Origin: Shewanella subflava
GTDB lineage: Bacteria; Pseudomonadota; Gammaproteobacteria; Enterobacterales; Shewanellaceae
DNA length: 64,000 nucleotides
Reading direction: 5' to 3'
Assembly (NCBI RefSeq): GCF_025971955.1
Contig: NZ_JAPDMX010000001.1
Span: forward strand, 62,001 to 126,000
Part shown: piece after piece, positions 10,483-19,415 of the stretch
Position numbering within the stretch: the stretch's first letter is position 1
Layout of the letters: each line of letters opens with the position of its first letter
Notes under the pieces: generated by a model
The model's database searches: none
Seen by the model: the letters and a program-made list of their open reading frames with translations, nothing else
Told to the model about the DNA's origin: nothing
Position numbers and translations under genes: made by a program

Positions 10483-10631
10483 GTTATTCTGCACATTTGT
10501 TTAAAGATATTGTCTTGCAGCCGAAGCCTTAAACGGTGTTTGGATTGTTAAACTTAAATCTATATGTTGTTGTGGAATAATAATTGGTTAAGTGAGATAT
10601 TTTCGAAGATGATTACTCAGTAAGGTTACAG

Positions 10632-11474
10632 ATGACGACTACTCGTGGATTAATGATTACTCAAAAAATTGATGCGACTTCCTCAGGGTTCATGATGAAT
10701 GGTGGATTAGATGCACAGAGCCTTCGGCAGTATCTTCTTTTTTGGGATCATCTAGTATGCCCACAAAGTAATATTTTTCATTTTGGTATGGGGGATGATT
10801 TTGAATATTTGATGAATGTAGGTATAGCTAAGTACTTAAGAGTGAATTTTAGTGGAAGTACTAATACTGGGGCAGCTTTTTGGCGAACTTTGCAGGATCA
10901 AGCTTTTAATGAATTGTCGAATGATAAAAACGTTGGATGGACTCTGGCATCCAGTATAAAAATGTTAGGACTAAGTGAAGATAAACAAGTTCAACATGAG
11001 GCATTGTGTTTTAAGTTAATCGATACTTTAAAAGTGTTTACCCCAGAAGTACCTCTTCCTGAAATTCTTGAATTTAAGCTTAAACGTCAGGATATGCTTC
11101 TTGAGTTTAGAGATAGCATGGATGAGCTTAAAGATAGTGTAATAGCGTCGTCAAATATCGTTGAGTCATTCCAACGAAAGCAGAGGAAGGTTGAAAAAGA
11201 TATTATAGAGTTGAATCAATTGATCGATGAAACCAAATATCCTTCAGTACGTCGATGCGCTTTAGATGTTTTAGCTGTTGAAGGTGCTTTAGGTTTCACT
11301 TCAGCGATACTTGCTGAGTTAGGTGTTGGAAATGGATACGGTTTAGCTTTAAAGGGTACATCGATGATAGGGGGGATTGGAATTAGCTTAATGAGGCATA
11401 ATGCACCAGTAAAACTGCCAGCTCATTTAAAACAATATGCTTATGTTGCATGTGCAACGAAAGATCTTGTTTAG
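10632..11474 (+). CDS. Uncharacterised protein, possibly DUF6236-like
   Basis: A 280-residue soluble protein that I do not recognise with confidence. The opening (RGLMITQKIDA..., then GGLDAQSLRQYLLFWDHLVCP) recalls uncharacterised DUF6236-type proteins, in which a conserved LxFWD segment follows an early Gly-rich turn; this is a weak memory-based match. Residues about 145-200 are strongly charged and heptad-like, probably a coiled coil. The end contains a Gly-rich stretch (GVGNGYGLALKGTSMIGGIG) that may be hydrophobic enough to touch membrane. The gene is visibly more AT-rich than groEL, stands alone, and is followed by repeat DNA, all consistent with acquisition by transfer. AAGG lies eight bases upstream of the ATG. 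Function unknown. Confidence 0.7.
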   Translation: MTTTRGLMITQKIDATSSGFMMNGGLDAQSLRQYLLFWDHLVCPQSNIFHFGMGDDFEYLMNVGIAKYLRVNFSGSTNTGAAFWRTLQDQAFNELSNDKNVGWTLASSIKMLGLSEDKQVQHEALCFKLIDTLKVFTPEVPLPEILEFKLKRQDMLLEFRDSMDELKDSVIASSNIVESFQRKQRKVEKDIIELNQLIDETKYPSVRRCALDVLAVEGALGFTSAILAELGVGNGYGLALKGTSMIGGIGISLMRHNAPVKLPAHLKQYAYVACATKDLV

Positions 11475-11802
11475 TTAAATAGTAGCCTTGTCAACTGAAT
11501 TCTGTCACCCTGGTTAAGTTCTTTAAGCTACTTCTTTTGAAAAATTGGGTCAAAATAACCTTTCTATACTTCCTCAATCAAACGCTTAAACACAGCCATA
11601 ATCTTGCTGTTCAGGGGCTTTGTGCTGACTGACTTTGGTATTTTACTGAAAGTGTTAAAAGGCTGTGGGTTAGACTGATACTCAACAGGTGAACCATGGG
11701 AATTAGCGAGACGACCGTCCATCCCATGGACGGGATGTTCGAGCCCTCATGGATGAGTTTACGGCGTGTCGGTGAGTGAATGTCATGGTGAGCTGATACC
11801 AA
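11475..11802. other. Non-coding stretch with repeat and possible gene remnant
   Basis: No convincing gene. On the minus strand a frame from 11722 to 11564 could encode 52 residues ending FKRLIEEV; it has no ribosome site and may be a remnant or chance. The right half carries the hairpin repeat described separately, and GTGAGCTGATACCAATC follows it. Confidence 0.4.
11720..11767 (+). repeat. Two-hairpin repeat, copy 1
   Basis: Hairpin A is CATCCCA-TGGA-CGGGATG, then TTCGAGCC, hairpin B CTCA-TGGA-TGAG, then TTTACGGCGT. The same plan with different stem letters occurs at 47242-47290. The overlapping CCGTCCAT/ATGGACGG (11715-11733) can form an alternative hairpin. Confidence 0.55.
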
Positions 11803-12390
11803 TCAATCACACCACTGTCTTTCACAGGGCACACCATCACCATCTCCATCCATTTCAGTATTTGGGCAATTTCTAATGTAAAAGGTAGCTTCTTCGCAGG
11901 AGCGCATCTGGCTACAGTGTGTTTTTCCTGCTTCGCAGCGAAATGATGGCGTGGTTATCGAGTTGATTGGGCTTGCTGTAGGTTGCCACTGCATGTTTTC
12001 AATATCTTCATTGGTCAGAACTGGCGTCTCATTGAGTTGCTGGTACTTTGAATAACCAAACACTGCGGTAACAGCCAGCGCAAGTGGGATAAGCTTTGAT
12101 AGAAATGAACGAGGCTGGCGGCTCTTATATGCTTGGTTGCTACTAGTGCGAGTGGGTTTGGCACTTGCAACAATCGCAACACCTTCAATACTGGCTTTGA
12201 TGGCTTTCACTTTGCCGTCGGGTTGCTGTTCACGTAGAAAGAGAATTTCATCACCGACTTTAGGTTTCCTTGCCATGTGTTTTAGTTCTGAAATATGAAT
12301 AAACACATCCGTTTTATCACTGCTCATTGTGGGTTTGATAAATCCAAACCCCTTGTCATCTTTCCAGCGGGTGAGCGTGCCTTTTTCCAT
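11803..12390 (-). CDS. Cold-shock domain membrane protein with Excalibur domain
   Basis: A 195-residue fusion. Residues 1-68 form a cold-shock (OB-fold) nucleic-acid-binding domain with both RNP motifs (DDKGFGFIKP and DVFIHISEL). A basic linker leads to one membrane helix near residues 98-115. The end is a cysteine-rich Excalibur calcium-binding domain (CEEATFYIRNCP... DGDGDGVPCERQWC), which would face the periplasm if the helix spans the membrane. I start at the ATG at 12390 because AAGGA lies about 10 bases upstream and the cold-shock fold begins there; the frame extends further upstream but without support. Similar architectures occur in Shewanella and Vibrio. The role is unknown; an RNA-linked envelope function is only a guess. 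Confidence 0.82.
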   Translation of the reverse strand: MEKGTLTRWKDDKGFGFIKPTMSSDKTDVFIHISELKHMARKPKVGDEILFLREQQPDGKVKAIKASIEGVAIVASAKPTRTSSNQAYKSRQPRSFLSKLIPLALAVTAVFGYSKYQQLNETPVLTNEDIENMQWQPTASPINSITTPSFRCEAGKTHCSQMRSCEEATFYIRNCPNTEMDGDGDGVPCERQWCD

Positions 12391-12823
12391 GAATTCCATT
12401 TCCTTTTTACATTTACCTGCGTACCGACCATTTTTCGAGATTATCGGTTTACTTTGATTGAGTGATAAGCATGATTTATCAACCGTATTTATTGATAACT
12501 TGATAAAAATCATCACTCTTAAATGCTGATAATAACCAGTTATCTATTGATAAAGCTATCTATAACGATATGTTGTGGCAAAGCTCGACGTTTTCCAACC
12601 ATATCAAATCGGGTTACTGATTAAATTTATTCCTTCGGTGTTTTCCCTCAATCAGCAAAATTGATGTGTTAATTTTAGCGGTTGGATATAAAAAATAGCC
12701 AAATTATGGCTTAATAATCGCTATCGCAACTGCTGGTTGACAGATTAACAAGCTGGCTTGCTAGTGAGCAACTGCCTGATTTCTTATGCTTGCTGCTCAA
12801 TTATTGATTAAAAGGATTCACTA
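12391..12823. other. Intergenic region, no gene seen
   Basis: A 433-base AT-rich gap between divergent genes, expected to hold both promoters. I see no strong hairpin, RNA gene or coding frame. Confidence 0.5.
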
Positions 12824-13804
12824 ATGATACTTGCAGAAAAGATTATTAGATTAAGGAAAAAACTGGGCTGGTCGCAAGAAGAATTAGCGGAGAAAATGAA
12901 TGTTTCTCGTCAGTCTGTTTCTAAATGGGAAGGGGCCAATAGCATTCCTGATTTGAATAAAATCATTATGCTTTCACAGATTTTTGATGTGTCTACCGAC
13001 TTCTTATTAAAGGATGATCATGAAGAGTTTGCGACTGTTAATGAAGCCAAAGAGCCCGGAATTAATCATATCAGCCTTGAGCAAGCAAATGAGTATGTTG
13101 AGCATAAAATAGCCATGGCCGCTATTGTCACTAAAGGGGTGGTTTGCTGTGTTTGCGCTACGATGCCGTTATTTTTCTTTATGGCGATGGCGGAAACGAA
13201 TCGATTTAATATGACGGGTGATATTGCTTCGGTGCTGGGTATTGTGTGTGTGTTAATTTTTGTGGCCATTGGGGTCAGTTTTTTTATCAAAACAAACCAG
13301 TATCAAGATGAAATATCAGCTATTGAAGACGCTCCATTTGAATTAGCCTATGGTGTTCACAGTGTGTTTCATGAAAAACGTCGACATTTTAGATCGACTT
13401 ATAATCTTCGCTTATCGGTGGGTATTTTTTGTTTTATTGTGAGCTTTTTTCCGCTGATGTGTGTGAGTATTTTTTCTTTTGAGCAAGACATTATTTTATT
13501 GATGGTCGCTGTGCTGCTTTTTATGATTGCCGTTGGCTTATTCATTATTTTGCCTGTGTCAGCAAAATATGATGCCTATAGCAATGTCTTAAAAGAAGCC
13601 GTTAAAGAGACAGAAACAAGTAGGCGTGCTAAACGCGCCGAGAAGTTGGCTGAATTTTATTGGCCCTTGTTAACCGCTATCTATCTTGGTTGGAGCTTTT
13701 GGACAATGGCTTGGGGTACCACTTGGATTGTTTGGCCTGTTGGGGCTGTGCTGTTTGGCGCATTAGTGGGGTTGGTGGAATTACTTCATAAAGACACCCC
13801 CTAA
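12824..13804 (+). CDS. XRE-family regulator with membrane domain
   Basis: Residues 1-65 are a helix-turn-helix domain of the XRE/Cro type (LGWSQEELAEKMNVSRQSVSKWEGANSIPDL). After a short linker come four to six hydrophobic segments (about 95-120, 130-155, 205-230, 235-255 and 285-325). The architecture, a DNA-binding head on a membrane anchor, is common in Firmicutes and some Proteobacteria and implies regulation of nearby promoters in response to a membrane signal. The target is unknown; it may act on its own gap or on the divergent neighbour. AAAGGA is eight bases before the ATG. The AT-rich coding sequence stands out from housekeeping neighbours and may be acquired. Confidence 0.82.
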   Translation: MILAEKIIRLRKKLGWSQEELAEKMNVSRQSVSKWEGANSIPDLNKIIMLSQIFDVSTDFLLKDDHEEFATVNEAKEPGINHISLEQANEYVEHKIAMAAIVTKGVVCCVCATMPLFFFMAMAETNRFNMTGDIASVLGIVCVLIFVAIGVSFFIKTNQYQDEISAIEDAPFELAYGVHSVFHEKRRHFRSTYNLRLSVGIFCFIVSFFPLMCVSIFSFEQDIILLMVAVLLFMIAVGLFIILPVSAKYDAYSNVLKEAVKETETSRRAKRAEKLAEFYWPLLTAIYLGWSFWTMAWGTTWIVWPVGAVLFGALVGLVELLHKDTP

Positions 13805-13956
13805 TGTGAGGTATGTTAAATCAGTGACCAATGTTACCTGCTCAAGTTAACAATTACGGTTTTTTGTACTGTTAATTGATATTTTATTGATTTAATCATC
13901 CATTATTTATCCAGGCTTTGCAGTAAAGTGCGCCGCAATGAAGGCTTGGAGGATGT

Positions 13957-15258
13957 ATGGTAACAATTGAGTTAGTGGTGGTGTTGGCAGCCATTTTTAT
14001 CGGCGCACGAATTGGCGGCATTGGAATTGGCTTTGCGGGCGGCTGTGGTGTGTTGGTGTTAACACTTGGCTTAGGGATGAAACCGGGCACCATTCCTATT
14101 GATGTGATTCTGATCATCATGTCCGTTATCGCGGCAATTGCGGCCATGCAGGTGGCTGGTGGCTTGCAGTTTTTGGTCAATATCGCAGAGCGTGTTTTAC
14201 GTAAAAACCCTAAACAGGTGACTTTTTTAGCCCCTATTGTTACTTATACCATGACGTTATTTGCGGGTACGGGCCACACTGCGTTTTCTACCTTACCTGT
14301 GATTGCAGAGGTAGCCAAAGAGCAGGGTATTCGTCCCTCACGCCCATTAAGTATTGCGGTTGTTGCCTCTCAAATTGCGATTACGGCGTCACCTATTTCA
14401 GCTGCCGTGGTGTTAATGAGCGGCATGCTTGAAAGCAAAGGCGTGGGCTATATTAGTTTATTGATGATTTGTATCCCCTCCACTTTTCTGGCTTGTATGA
14501 TGGGTGCGTTTGTTGCCCAATTTATGGGCAAAGAGTTGCAAGATGACCCTATTTATCAAGACCGATTAGTGTACGGGTTAGTCAGTAAGCGCGATAGCAC
14601 TAACACTGAGTTACCCGCGGGAGCAAAGCGCTCGGTGATGGTATTTTTGGTGGCGATTGTGGCGGTGGTGTTTTATGCAACCGCGATTAGTGATGCTGTC
14701 GGTCTGATTGATAATCCAACATTGCCACGCAATGAAGCCATTATGGTGTTTATGCTAACCGCAGCGACGGCGATAACCTTGTTTTGCAAAGTCGATTCAG
14801 CCGAGGTAGTTAATGCGGCCACGTTTAAGTCGGGGATGAGTGCCTGTATTTGTGTCTTGGGCGTAGCCTGGCTAGGCGACACTTTTGTAGCAGGGCATAT
14901 AGATGAAATTAAAGCGTTATCGGGTGGTTTGTTAGAAGAGCACTCGTGGATGCTGGCGATTATTTTGTTTTTAGCGAGCATGTTATTGTATTCACAAGCC
15001 GCAACCACTGCAGCGCTAATGCCATCGGCCTTTATGCTTGGGGTGAGTCCTGAGGCGGCTATTGCATCTTTTGCTGCGGTCAGTGCCTTATTTGTATTGC
15101 CCACTTACCCCACCTTGCTGGCGGCTGTTGAAATGGATGACACAGGATCAACCCGTATTGGCCAGTGGGTATTTAATCATCCTTTTGTGGTGCCTGGTGT
15201 GGTGTCGATTGTGAGTTCGGTGATTATCGGATTTGTGTTCGCTGAGATTATTTTGTAG
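13957..15258 (+). CDS. dcuA: Anaerobic C4-dicarboxylate transporter, DcuA type
   Basis: An inner-membrane exchanger for fumarate, succinate, malate and aspartate used in anaerobic growth. The 433-residue protein follows DcuA more closely than DcuB: it opens VTIELVVVLAAIFIGARIGGIGIGFAGGCGVLVL, and contains AAMQVAGGLQFLV, NPKQVTFLAPIVTY and the highly conserved VVASQIAITASPISAAVV near residue 145. Ten or more membrane helices are evident. GGAGG lies five bases before the ATG. A terminator follows 77 bases after the stop. I looked for an FNR/CRP site upstream; no clean TTGAT-N4-ATCAA match is present. Confidence 0.92.
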   Translation: MVTIELVVVLAAIFIGARIGGIGIGFAGGCGVLVLTLGLGMKPGTIPIDVILIIMSVIAAIAAMQVAGGLQFLVNIAERVLRKNPKQVTFLAPIVTYTMTLFAGTGHTAFSTLPVIAEVAKEQGIRPSRPLSIAVVASQIAITASPISAAVVLMSGMLESKGVGYISLLMICIPSTFLACMMGAFVAQFMGKELQDDPIYQDRLVYGLVSKRDSTNTELPAGAKRSVMVFLVAIVAVVFYATAISDAVGLIDNPTLPRNEAIMVFMLTAATAITLFCKVDSAEVVNAATFKSGMSACICVLGVAWLGDTFVAGHIDEIKALSGGLLEEHSWMLAIILFLASMLLYSQAATTAALMPSAFMLGVSPEAAIASFAAVSALFVLPTYPTLLAAVEMDDTGSTRIGQWVFNHPFVVPGVVSIVSSVIIGFVFAEIIL

Positions 15259-15335
15259 GCATATTCAATTTTTAGTTGCGGCGTTTTAATGTCACCACAA
15301 TGCTGAATGCTATGCGTATAAGGTTGTAAATGAAT

Positions 15336-15368
15336 AAAGCCCCGATACTTCATGGTATCGGGGTTTTT
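15336..15368 (+). terminator. Terminator after dcuA
   Basis: CCCCGATAC / GTATCGGGG with loop TTCATG and a TTTTT run. The converging yqhA gene may also use it. Confidence 0.87.
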
Positions 15369-15402
15369 AGTTTTTTGAGTCTTTTAAAGGTTTATAGCAC
15401 TG

Positions 15403-15894
15403 CTACTTTGTACGGCTAATTTTATCTAAATAGCCCATGGCGAATGCAGATAACACAAAGGTGATATGAATAAGTAGATACCACATGATTTTATCGTTAT
15501 CGATATTTTCGGCATTCATGAACACTTTAAGTAAGTGAATAGACGATATGGCGACAATAGATGCAGCCACTTTGTTTTTCAGTGAGCCAGAATCCATTTT
15601 GCCAAGCCAGCCGAGTTTTTCACTGTCTTCACCTACATCAAGCTGTGAGACGAAGTTTTCGTAACCTGAAAACATCACCATAACCAGCAAACCACCCACT
15701 AAAGTGATATCGATCAATGAAAGTGTAATAAGGATCAAATCAACTTCTTTTATCTCGAAGATCATTGGGATGATGTGAAAGATTTCTTGGAAGAACTTTA
15801 TGCCCAAGGCGAATAAAACCAAGCTTAAACCTAAGTAAATAGGTGCCATGATCCAGCGTGATGCATACATCAACTTCTCAAACATTTTTTCCAT
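15403..15894 (-). CDS. yqhA: YqhA family (UPF0114) membrane protein
   Basis: A 163-residue protein with four membrane segments (about 10-32, 50-75, 105-122 and 135-155). It matches the YqhA/UPF0114 family almost end to end: [42 protein letters not shown] and [24 protein letters not shown] are hallmark segments. The start at 15894 aligns exactly with the family (14 residues before SRW), whereas the longer frame to 15933 adds an unsupported extension. Function unknown; some relatives are discussed as ion-channel-like. Confidence 0.92.
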   Translation of the reverse strand: MEKMFEKLMYASRWIMAPIYLGLSLVLFALGIKFFQEIFHIIPMIFEIKEVDLILITLSLIDITLVGGLLVMVMFSGYENFVSQLDVGEDSEKLGWLGKMDSGSLKNKVAASIVAISSIHLLKVFMNAENIDNDKIMWYLLIHITFVLSAFAMGYLDKISRTK

Positions 15895-16275
15895 ATAAAA
15901 CTGACCCTTTAAATAAAATTTACTAGAAATCACCTAAGCGACTTATGGTAAAGCTATAAACGCATGAACTTTAACTGTGCAGAGGCACAGTAGCAAGCTT
16001 GAAGGCATTTCTTTGGTGTGTTTTGTGTTAGTGAAAGCAATTTATTCAACATAGGCTTGTTATGAGTAATAAAAAGTCATAACATGGAAGTCGAATTGCG
16101 CGCAATTTAATTGTTGTCTGTTTACTTGTCTGTCTGTCAGTTTAGTGGTTTGATGATTTGTTTTAATAAAGCGGAGCCTTTGTGGAGCTTGATAAGCTTT
16201 TAATCTTTGCCTCAGGTTAGTTTATTACACTGTATTGATGGCGATAAATTTTAAGCGTAACAGAGAGCTCAAATA
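15895..16275. other. Intergenic region with a small hairpin
   Basis: CTGTGC-AGAG-GCACAG (15975-15990) is the only clear structure in this 381-base gap. It probably holds the divergent promoters of yqhA and the thioredoxin-like gene; no gene is seen. Confidence 0.45.
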
Positions 16276-16680
16276 ATGGATGAACATCAAACAAACAACA
16301 CCGCTAAAAAACCGTTAATGGTACTCGGTGTCATTGCCGCGATACTGGCTTTATTGGCGATTCTGATGACGGTGATGCCAAAGGGGTTTAAAACTACCCA
16401 TGAAGAAATCGGCATGGGTAAGCCTACAGTGGTGTTTGTGTATGATCCCAATCTGACCGTGAGTAACAGTCAAACCGAACAGATGAATGAAGCCCGTGCT
16501 CATCTTGGCGATAATGTTGTGTTTTTGCTTGCTAGAGTGGGTGATCCTCATGGTGAAAAACTGATTGCTAAATATCGCGCCAATTCAACCGAGTTATTAC
16601 TTTTTGATCCTGTAGGTAATCTAATAAAAAGACAGTATGGCGTCATTAATGCCAATGAGCTGATGCTGTGGGTGCGCTAG
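16276..16680 (+). CDS. Membrane-anchored small protein, thioredoxin-like tail
   Basis: 134 residues: a short charged leader, one membrane helix near residues 13-34, and an extracytoplasmic domain. The soluble part has a beta-strand KPTVVFVYDPN, helix, strand DNVVFLLARVGD, helix, and the strand pair TELLLFDPVGNLIKRQYGVI. This order resembles a thioredoxin fold, but it lacks the CxxC motif and has no cysteines at all in the segment, so it would not be a thiol oxidoreductase. I do not recognise a named family. GAGAG lies 10 bases upstream of the ATG. Confidence 0.65.
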   Translation: MDEHQTNNTAKKPLMVLGVIAAILALLAILMTVMPKGFKTTHEEIGMGKPTVVFVYDPNLTVSNSQTEQMNEARAHLGDNVVFLLARVGDPHGEKLIAKYRANSTELLLFDPVGNLIKRQYGVINANELMLWVR

Positions 16681-16802
16681 ATTGCTGATGATGGGTTATT
16701 TCAACGTTGGCTAAAAGCATTCCCGGGCCATGATTGTTGGCTCAATATCCTGCTTAATCATCAGAGGGTTGTTAAACAGGGTTGGTTTTTGCTGAGCGTT
16801 AA

Positions 16803-17357
16803 CTATTGGTCTAGAAGTGTTAATACCGCTGCGGTTGAGCCCGTTTCAGCAAGTTTAGGAAATAGATTACTTACACTGTTGTTGTGAGCCTCGATATTGA
16901 CATCTGTCATTGCGTCGGTGGGTAAGGTGATGTTATATCCCAGCTCGAATGCCTGTCTAGCCGTTGACTCAACCCCCATGCTGGTAGCTATGCCACATAT
17001 GACGAGTTGAGTAATTTTCAGTGAGCTTAGTATTTGTTGTAGTTGCGTATTAGAGAAGGCTCCCCAAGTTTGTTTGGTAATATAAATATCGTGATCTTCT
17101 GCTTGGAGTTCATCAATTAATTGACTCCAATCGGCTGATTTTTCAGCATTGGATTTGACTGTATCAGTGCGCCCTGGGGCGACACCATCTACATTTACAA
17201 ACACAATCGGTAGAGATAACTGGCGAAATTTAGCGATTAATTGAACACAATTATCAATAACATTACTTATTGGGTGACAGGTGTTTAAGGCGACAATACC
17301 TTGTTGTAGGTCGATAACCACTAATACGGGGCGATGATCTATTTGCTTGATGCTCAT
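16803..17357 (-). CDS. Isochorismatase-fold hydrolase without the usual cysteine
   Basis: A 184-residue cysteine-hydrolase (isochorismatase-like) fold. The catalytic Asp lies in LVVIDLQQGI (residue about 16) and the Lys in ITKQTWGAF (about 104). Where nicotinamidase-type members have a nucleophilic Cys, this protein reads GIATSMGVESTARQAFE: Gly replaces Cys. Gly at this place also occurs in true isochorismatases and in YecD-like proteins, and the STNIGVESTAR pattern of YecD is very close, so I consider it YecD-like rather than a broken nicotinamidase. AAGGAG six bases before the ATG fixes the start. Substrate unknown. Confidence 0.87.
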   Translation of the reverse strand: MSIKQIDHRPVLVVIDLQQGIVALNTCHPISNVIDNCVQLIAKFRQLSLPIVFVNVDGVAPGRTDTVKSNAEKSADWSQLIDELQAEDHDIYITKQTWGAFSNTQLQQILSSLKITQLVICGIATSMGVESTARQAFELGYNITLPTDAMTDVNIEAHNNSVSNLFPKLAETGSTAAVLTLLDQ

Positions 17358-18023
17358 TGTTTGCTCCTTTTGTTAATACACATAATTAGTATCACCTAGA
17401 TTAAGTGTCTACAGTGTTGTAGGTATATTTTGTCAAACAGAGAAATTTAACGATTTTTACCATTTTATTGGGTGGCATGAACTCCTTATGGCGTCATCGC
17501 TATTTAGACCATGATGCATCATGCCTGCTGCTGATGTCTGGTATTTCATTGATGCTTAATCTTAGCTGATCATTAACCGCTTTATTGCAAATCCCAATCG
17601 TAATCCCAATCGTAATAAATAACTGCTCATACTCGCTTTTGAAAATATTAGATAATGGCGTGAAATTTTTATTATTGTGTATTTCAGTTGGTTAACCATT
17701 AAATGGCTTAATTAGTATTGCTTAATGTTGGGTTTTTAACGATTTATTTGATAGTTAATGTTTAAATTAAGCCTAAGAAATTTTTTATTTGTATCTGTTT
17801 TTGCTACCTTTTAATGACAATTAATAGACCATATAAGTAACAAATTTTGATCTTGGTAACATATTAGTGCTAAAGCGTCATTAATGTGATTTTGTAAGTG
17901 ATATTTTGCTTTACTTGTTTGCCCTTCAGGATTAAATTCGCCGCCGATAATCTAGGGTGTGTCCTCCCTTAATAAACCCATTGTCTTAAACCTGCTCCAT
18001 CTTCACGTTAAAGTAGTCTTAAA
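17358..18023. other. Long intergenic region, no gene seen
   Basis: A 666-base AT-rich gap between divergent genes. It contains a 14-base palindrome CATGATGCATCATG (17510-17523), a tandem AATCCCAATCGT pair near 17588-17611, and CTAGGGTGTGTC near 17953. No coding frame or RNA gene is convincing. Confidence 0.5.
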
Positions 18024-19193
18024 TTGTCCAAAATCATTCATGAACATGTTGAAAACAGCATAGCAGCTCCTGTCATCGGCCTGACTTTTTTTGCTATCGC
18101 ATCCGGCTTTTTAATGAGCCTTATTCCATTGTCGTTATCCTATTTTGGTCTTAGCCAGTCGCTTACACCTTGGCTGGCGAGTGTGTTTTATTTTGGGTTG
18201 TTATTAGGTGCAACATGTATTCAAAGAGTCATTAAATATTTTGGCCATAGACGCGCATTTATCTTGTTTTTAAGTCTGGTGGCGATAACCGTAGTGGCTA
18301 TGTTGTTAATGCCTAATCCCGTCACATGGTTAGCTGCAAGGTTTGTTGCTGGTATGGCCATTGCTGGGGTATTTGTGGTGGTGGAGTCATGGTTGTTAAT
18401 GGCTAATTGCCCTAAAAAGCGAGTGAAGCGACTCGGGCTGTATATGGCCGCGCTTTATGGCGGCAGTGCCGCTGGGCAATTGGCAATTTCATTGTTTGGC
18501 ACTCAAGGTCTTCAGCCCTACATGTTGGTTTTAGGATTGTTGTTTTTAGCCACTCTTGCACCATTAATACTGCGCTCTGGTCAGCCTGTTAGTGAGGAGT
18601 TGCAGCGGATAAATCGCAAAGAGATCCGTCATATTAATCGTCCCGCCATTATTGGGTGTATTGTATCAGGGCTGTTATTAGGGCCAATTTACGGGCTAAT
18701 GCCGTTGTATTTATCCCAATCAACGGCTTTTTCGGGGCAAACCGGCTTATTGATGGCGAGTGTAATTTTAGGCGGAATGGCAGTGCAACCTATTGCCAGT
18801 GCACTTTCGACCCGCATGAGTAAGAGTTTATTGATGGCGATTTTTTGCTTATTAGGCTGTATTGCGGTGATGGGAATTCTCGAATCATCAAGTTTGTTAA
18901 TGATGGCAATCAGTTTATTGTTATTAGGGGCTAGCAGTTTTGCCTTGTATCCAATCGCGATTACCTTGGCATCAGATACCCTGCCGATAGAAAAAATGGT
19001 TTCAGTGACCGAGTTAATGTTGTTGTGTTACAGCGTAGGTTCAGTACTTGGACCGTTAATGGCGACATCATTTACAGCCGCCGATGACGGACTGGTGGTT
19101 TATTTAGGTGTGTGTTTATTGGCAACGTGTATCTACATGTTAATCAAGAGTATGGCGGCTATTTCGTCAGGGCAAAAGCCTATTGCGGGTTAG
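18024..19193 (+). CDS. MFS transporter, YcaD-like
   Basis: A 389-residue, 12-helix major facilitator protein of the inner membrane. The amino half, with SVFYFGLLLGATCIQRVIKYFGHRRAF (motif A position) and the WLAARFVAGMAIAGVFVVVESWLLM segment, follows the YcaD-type family, whose substrates are unknown. The second half repeats the pattern after HINRPAIIGCIVSGLLLGPIYG. The start is a TTG at 18024 with no strong ribosome site; no ATG near the amino end preserves helix 1, so TTG is the best available choice but is uncertain. It has a long upstream gap and no partner gene. Confidence 0.83.
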   Translation: MSKIIHEHVENSIAAPVIGLTFFAIASGFLMSLIPLSLSYFGLSQSLTPWLASVFYFGLLLGATCIQRVIKYFGHRRAFILFLSLVAITVVAMLLMPNPVTWLAARFVAGMAIAGVFVVVESWLLMANCPKKRVKRLGLYMAALYGGSAAGQLAISLFGTQGLQPYMLVLGLLFLATLAPLILRSGQPVSEELQRINRKEIRHINRPAIIGCIVSGLLLGPIYGLMPLYLSQSTAFSGQTGLLMASVILGGMAVQPIASALSTRMSKSLLMAIFCLLGCIAVMGILESSSLLMMAISLLLLGASSFALYPIAITLASDTLPIEKMVSVTELMLLCYSVGSVLGPLMATSFTAADDGLVVYLGVCLLATCIYMLIKSMAAISSGQKPIAG

Positions 19194-19221
19194 TACTAAT
19201 CCTCATCAATAACGGTTTATT

Positions 19222-19238
19222 CTAGGGCGTGTTTATCT
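19222..19238 (+). repeat. 17-base direct repeat, copy 1
   Basis: CTAGGGCGTGTTTATCT, identical to 27263-27279, then (T/G)TGT in both. It lies in the gap after the YcaD-like MFS gene and lacks the complementary arm seen at the second copy. Confidence 0.5.
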
Positions 19239-19415
19239 TTGTCTGAGATTTTATTTTGGGATGGGGATGACTGGTTTACCTAGCCATTTTTTATACTTAA
19301 TGGCATAAGTCGCAAAGGTTATCGGCTTTAGAGGTGTGAATTGGCTTGCTATCTTAGCGGTTATCACTAACTATCTAAGCGCTGTCGATTTGCAGCGCTC
19401 AATGAGGACTCTGTC

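Noticed and set aside
11564..11722. 52-residue minus-strand frame ending FKRLIEEV, as a transposase remnant
   Set aside because: It overlaps the hairpin repeat, has no ribosome site, and I could not match it to a transposase; kept only as a remark.
13805..13956. FNR site upstream of dcuA
   Set aside because: TTGATTTAATCATC departs from TTGAT-N4-ATCAA in the second half, so support is too weak.
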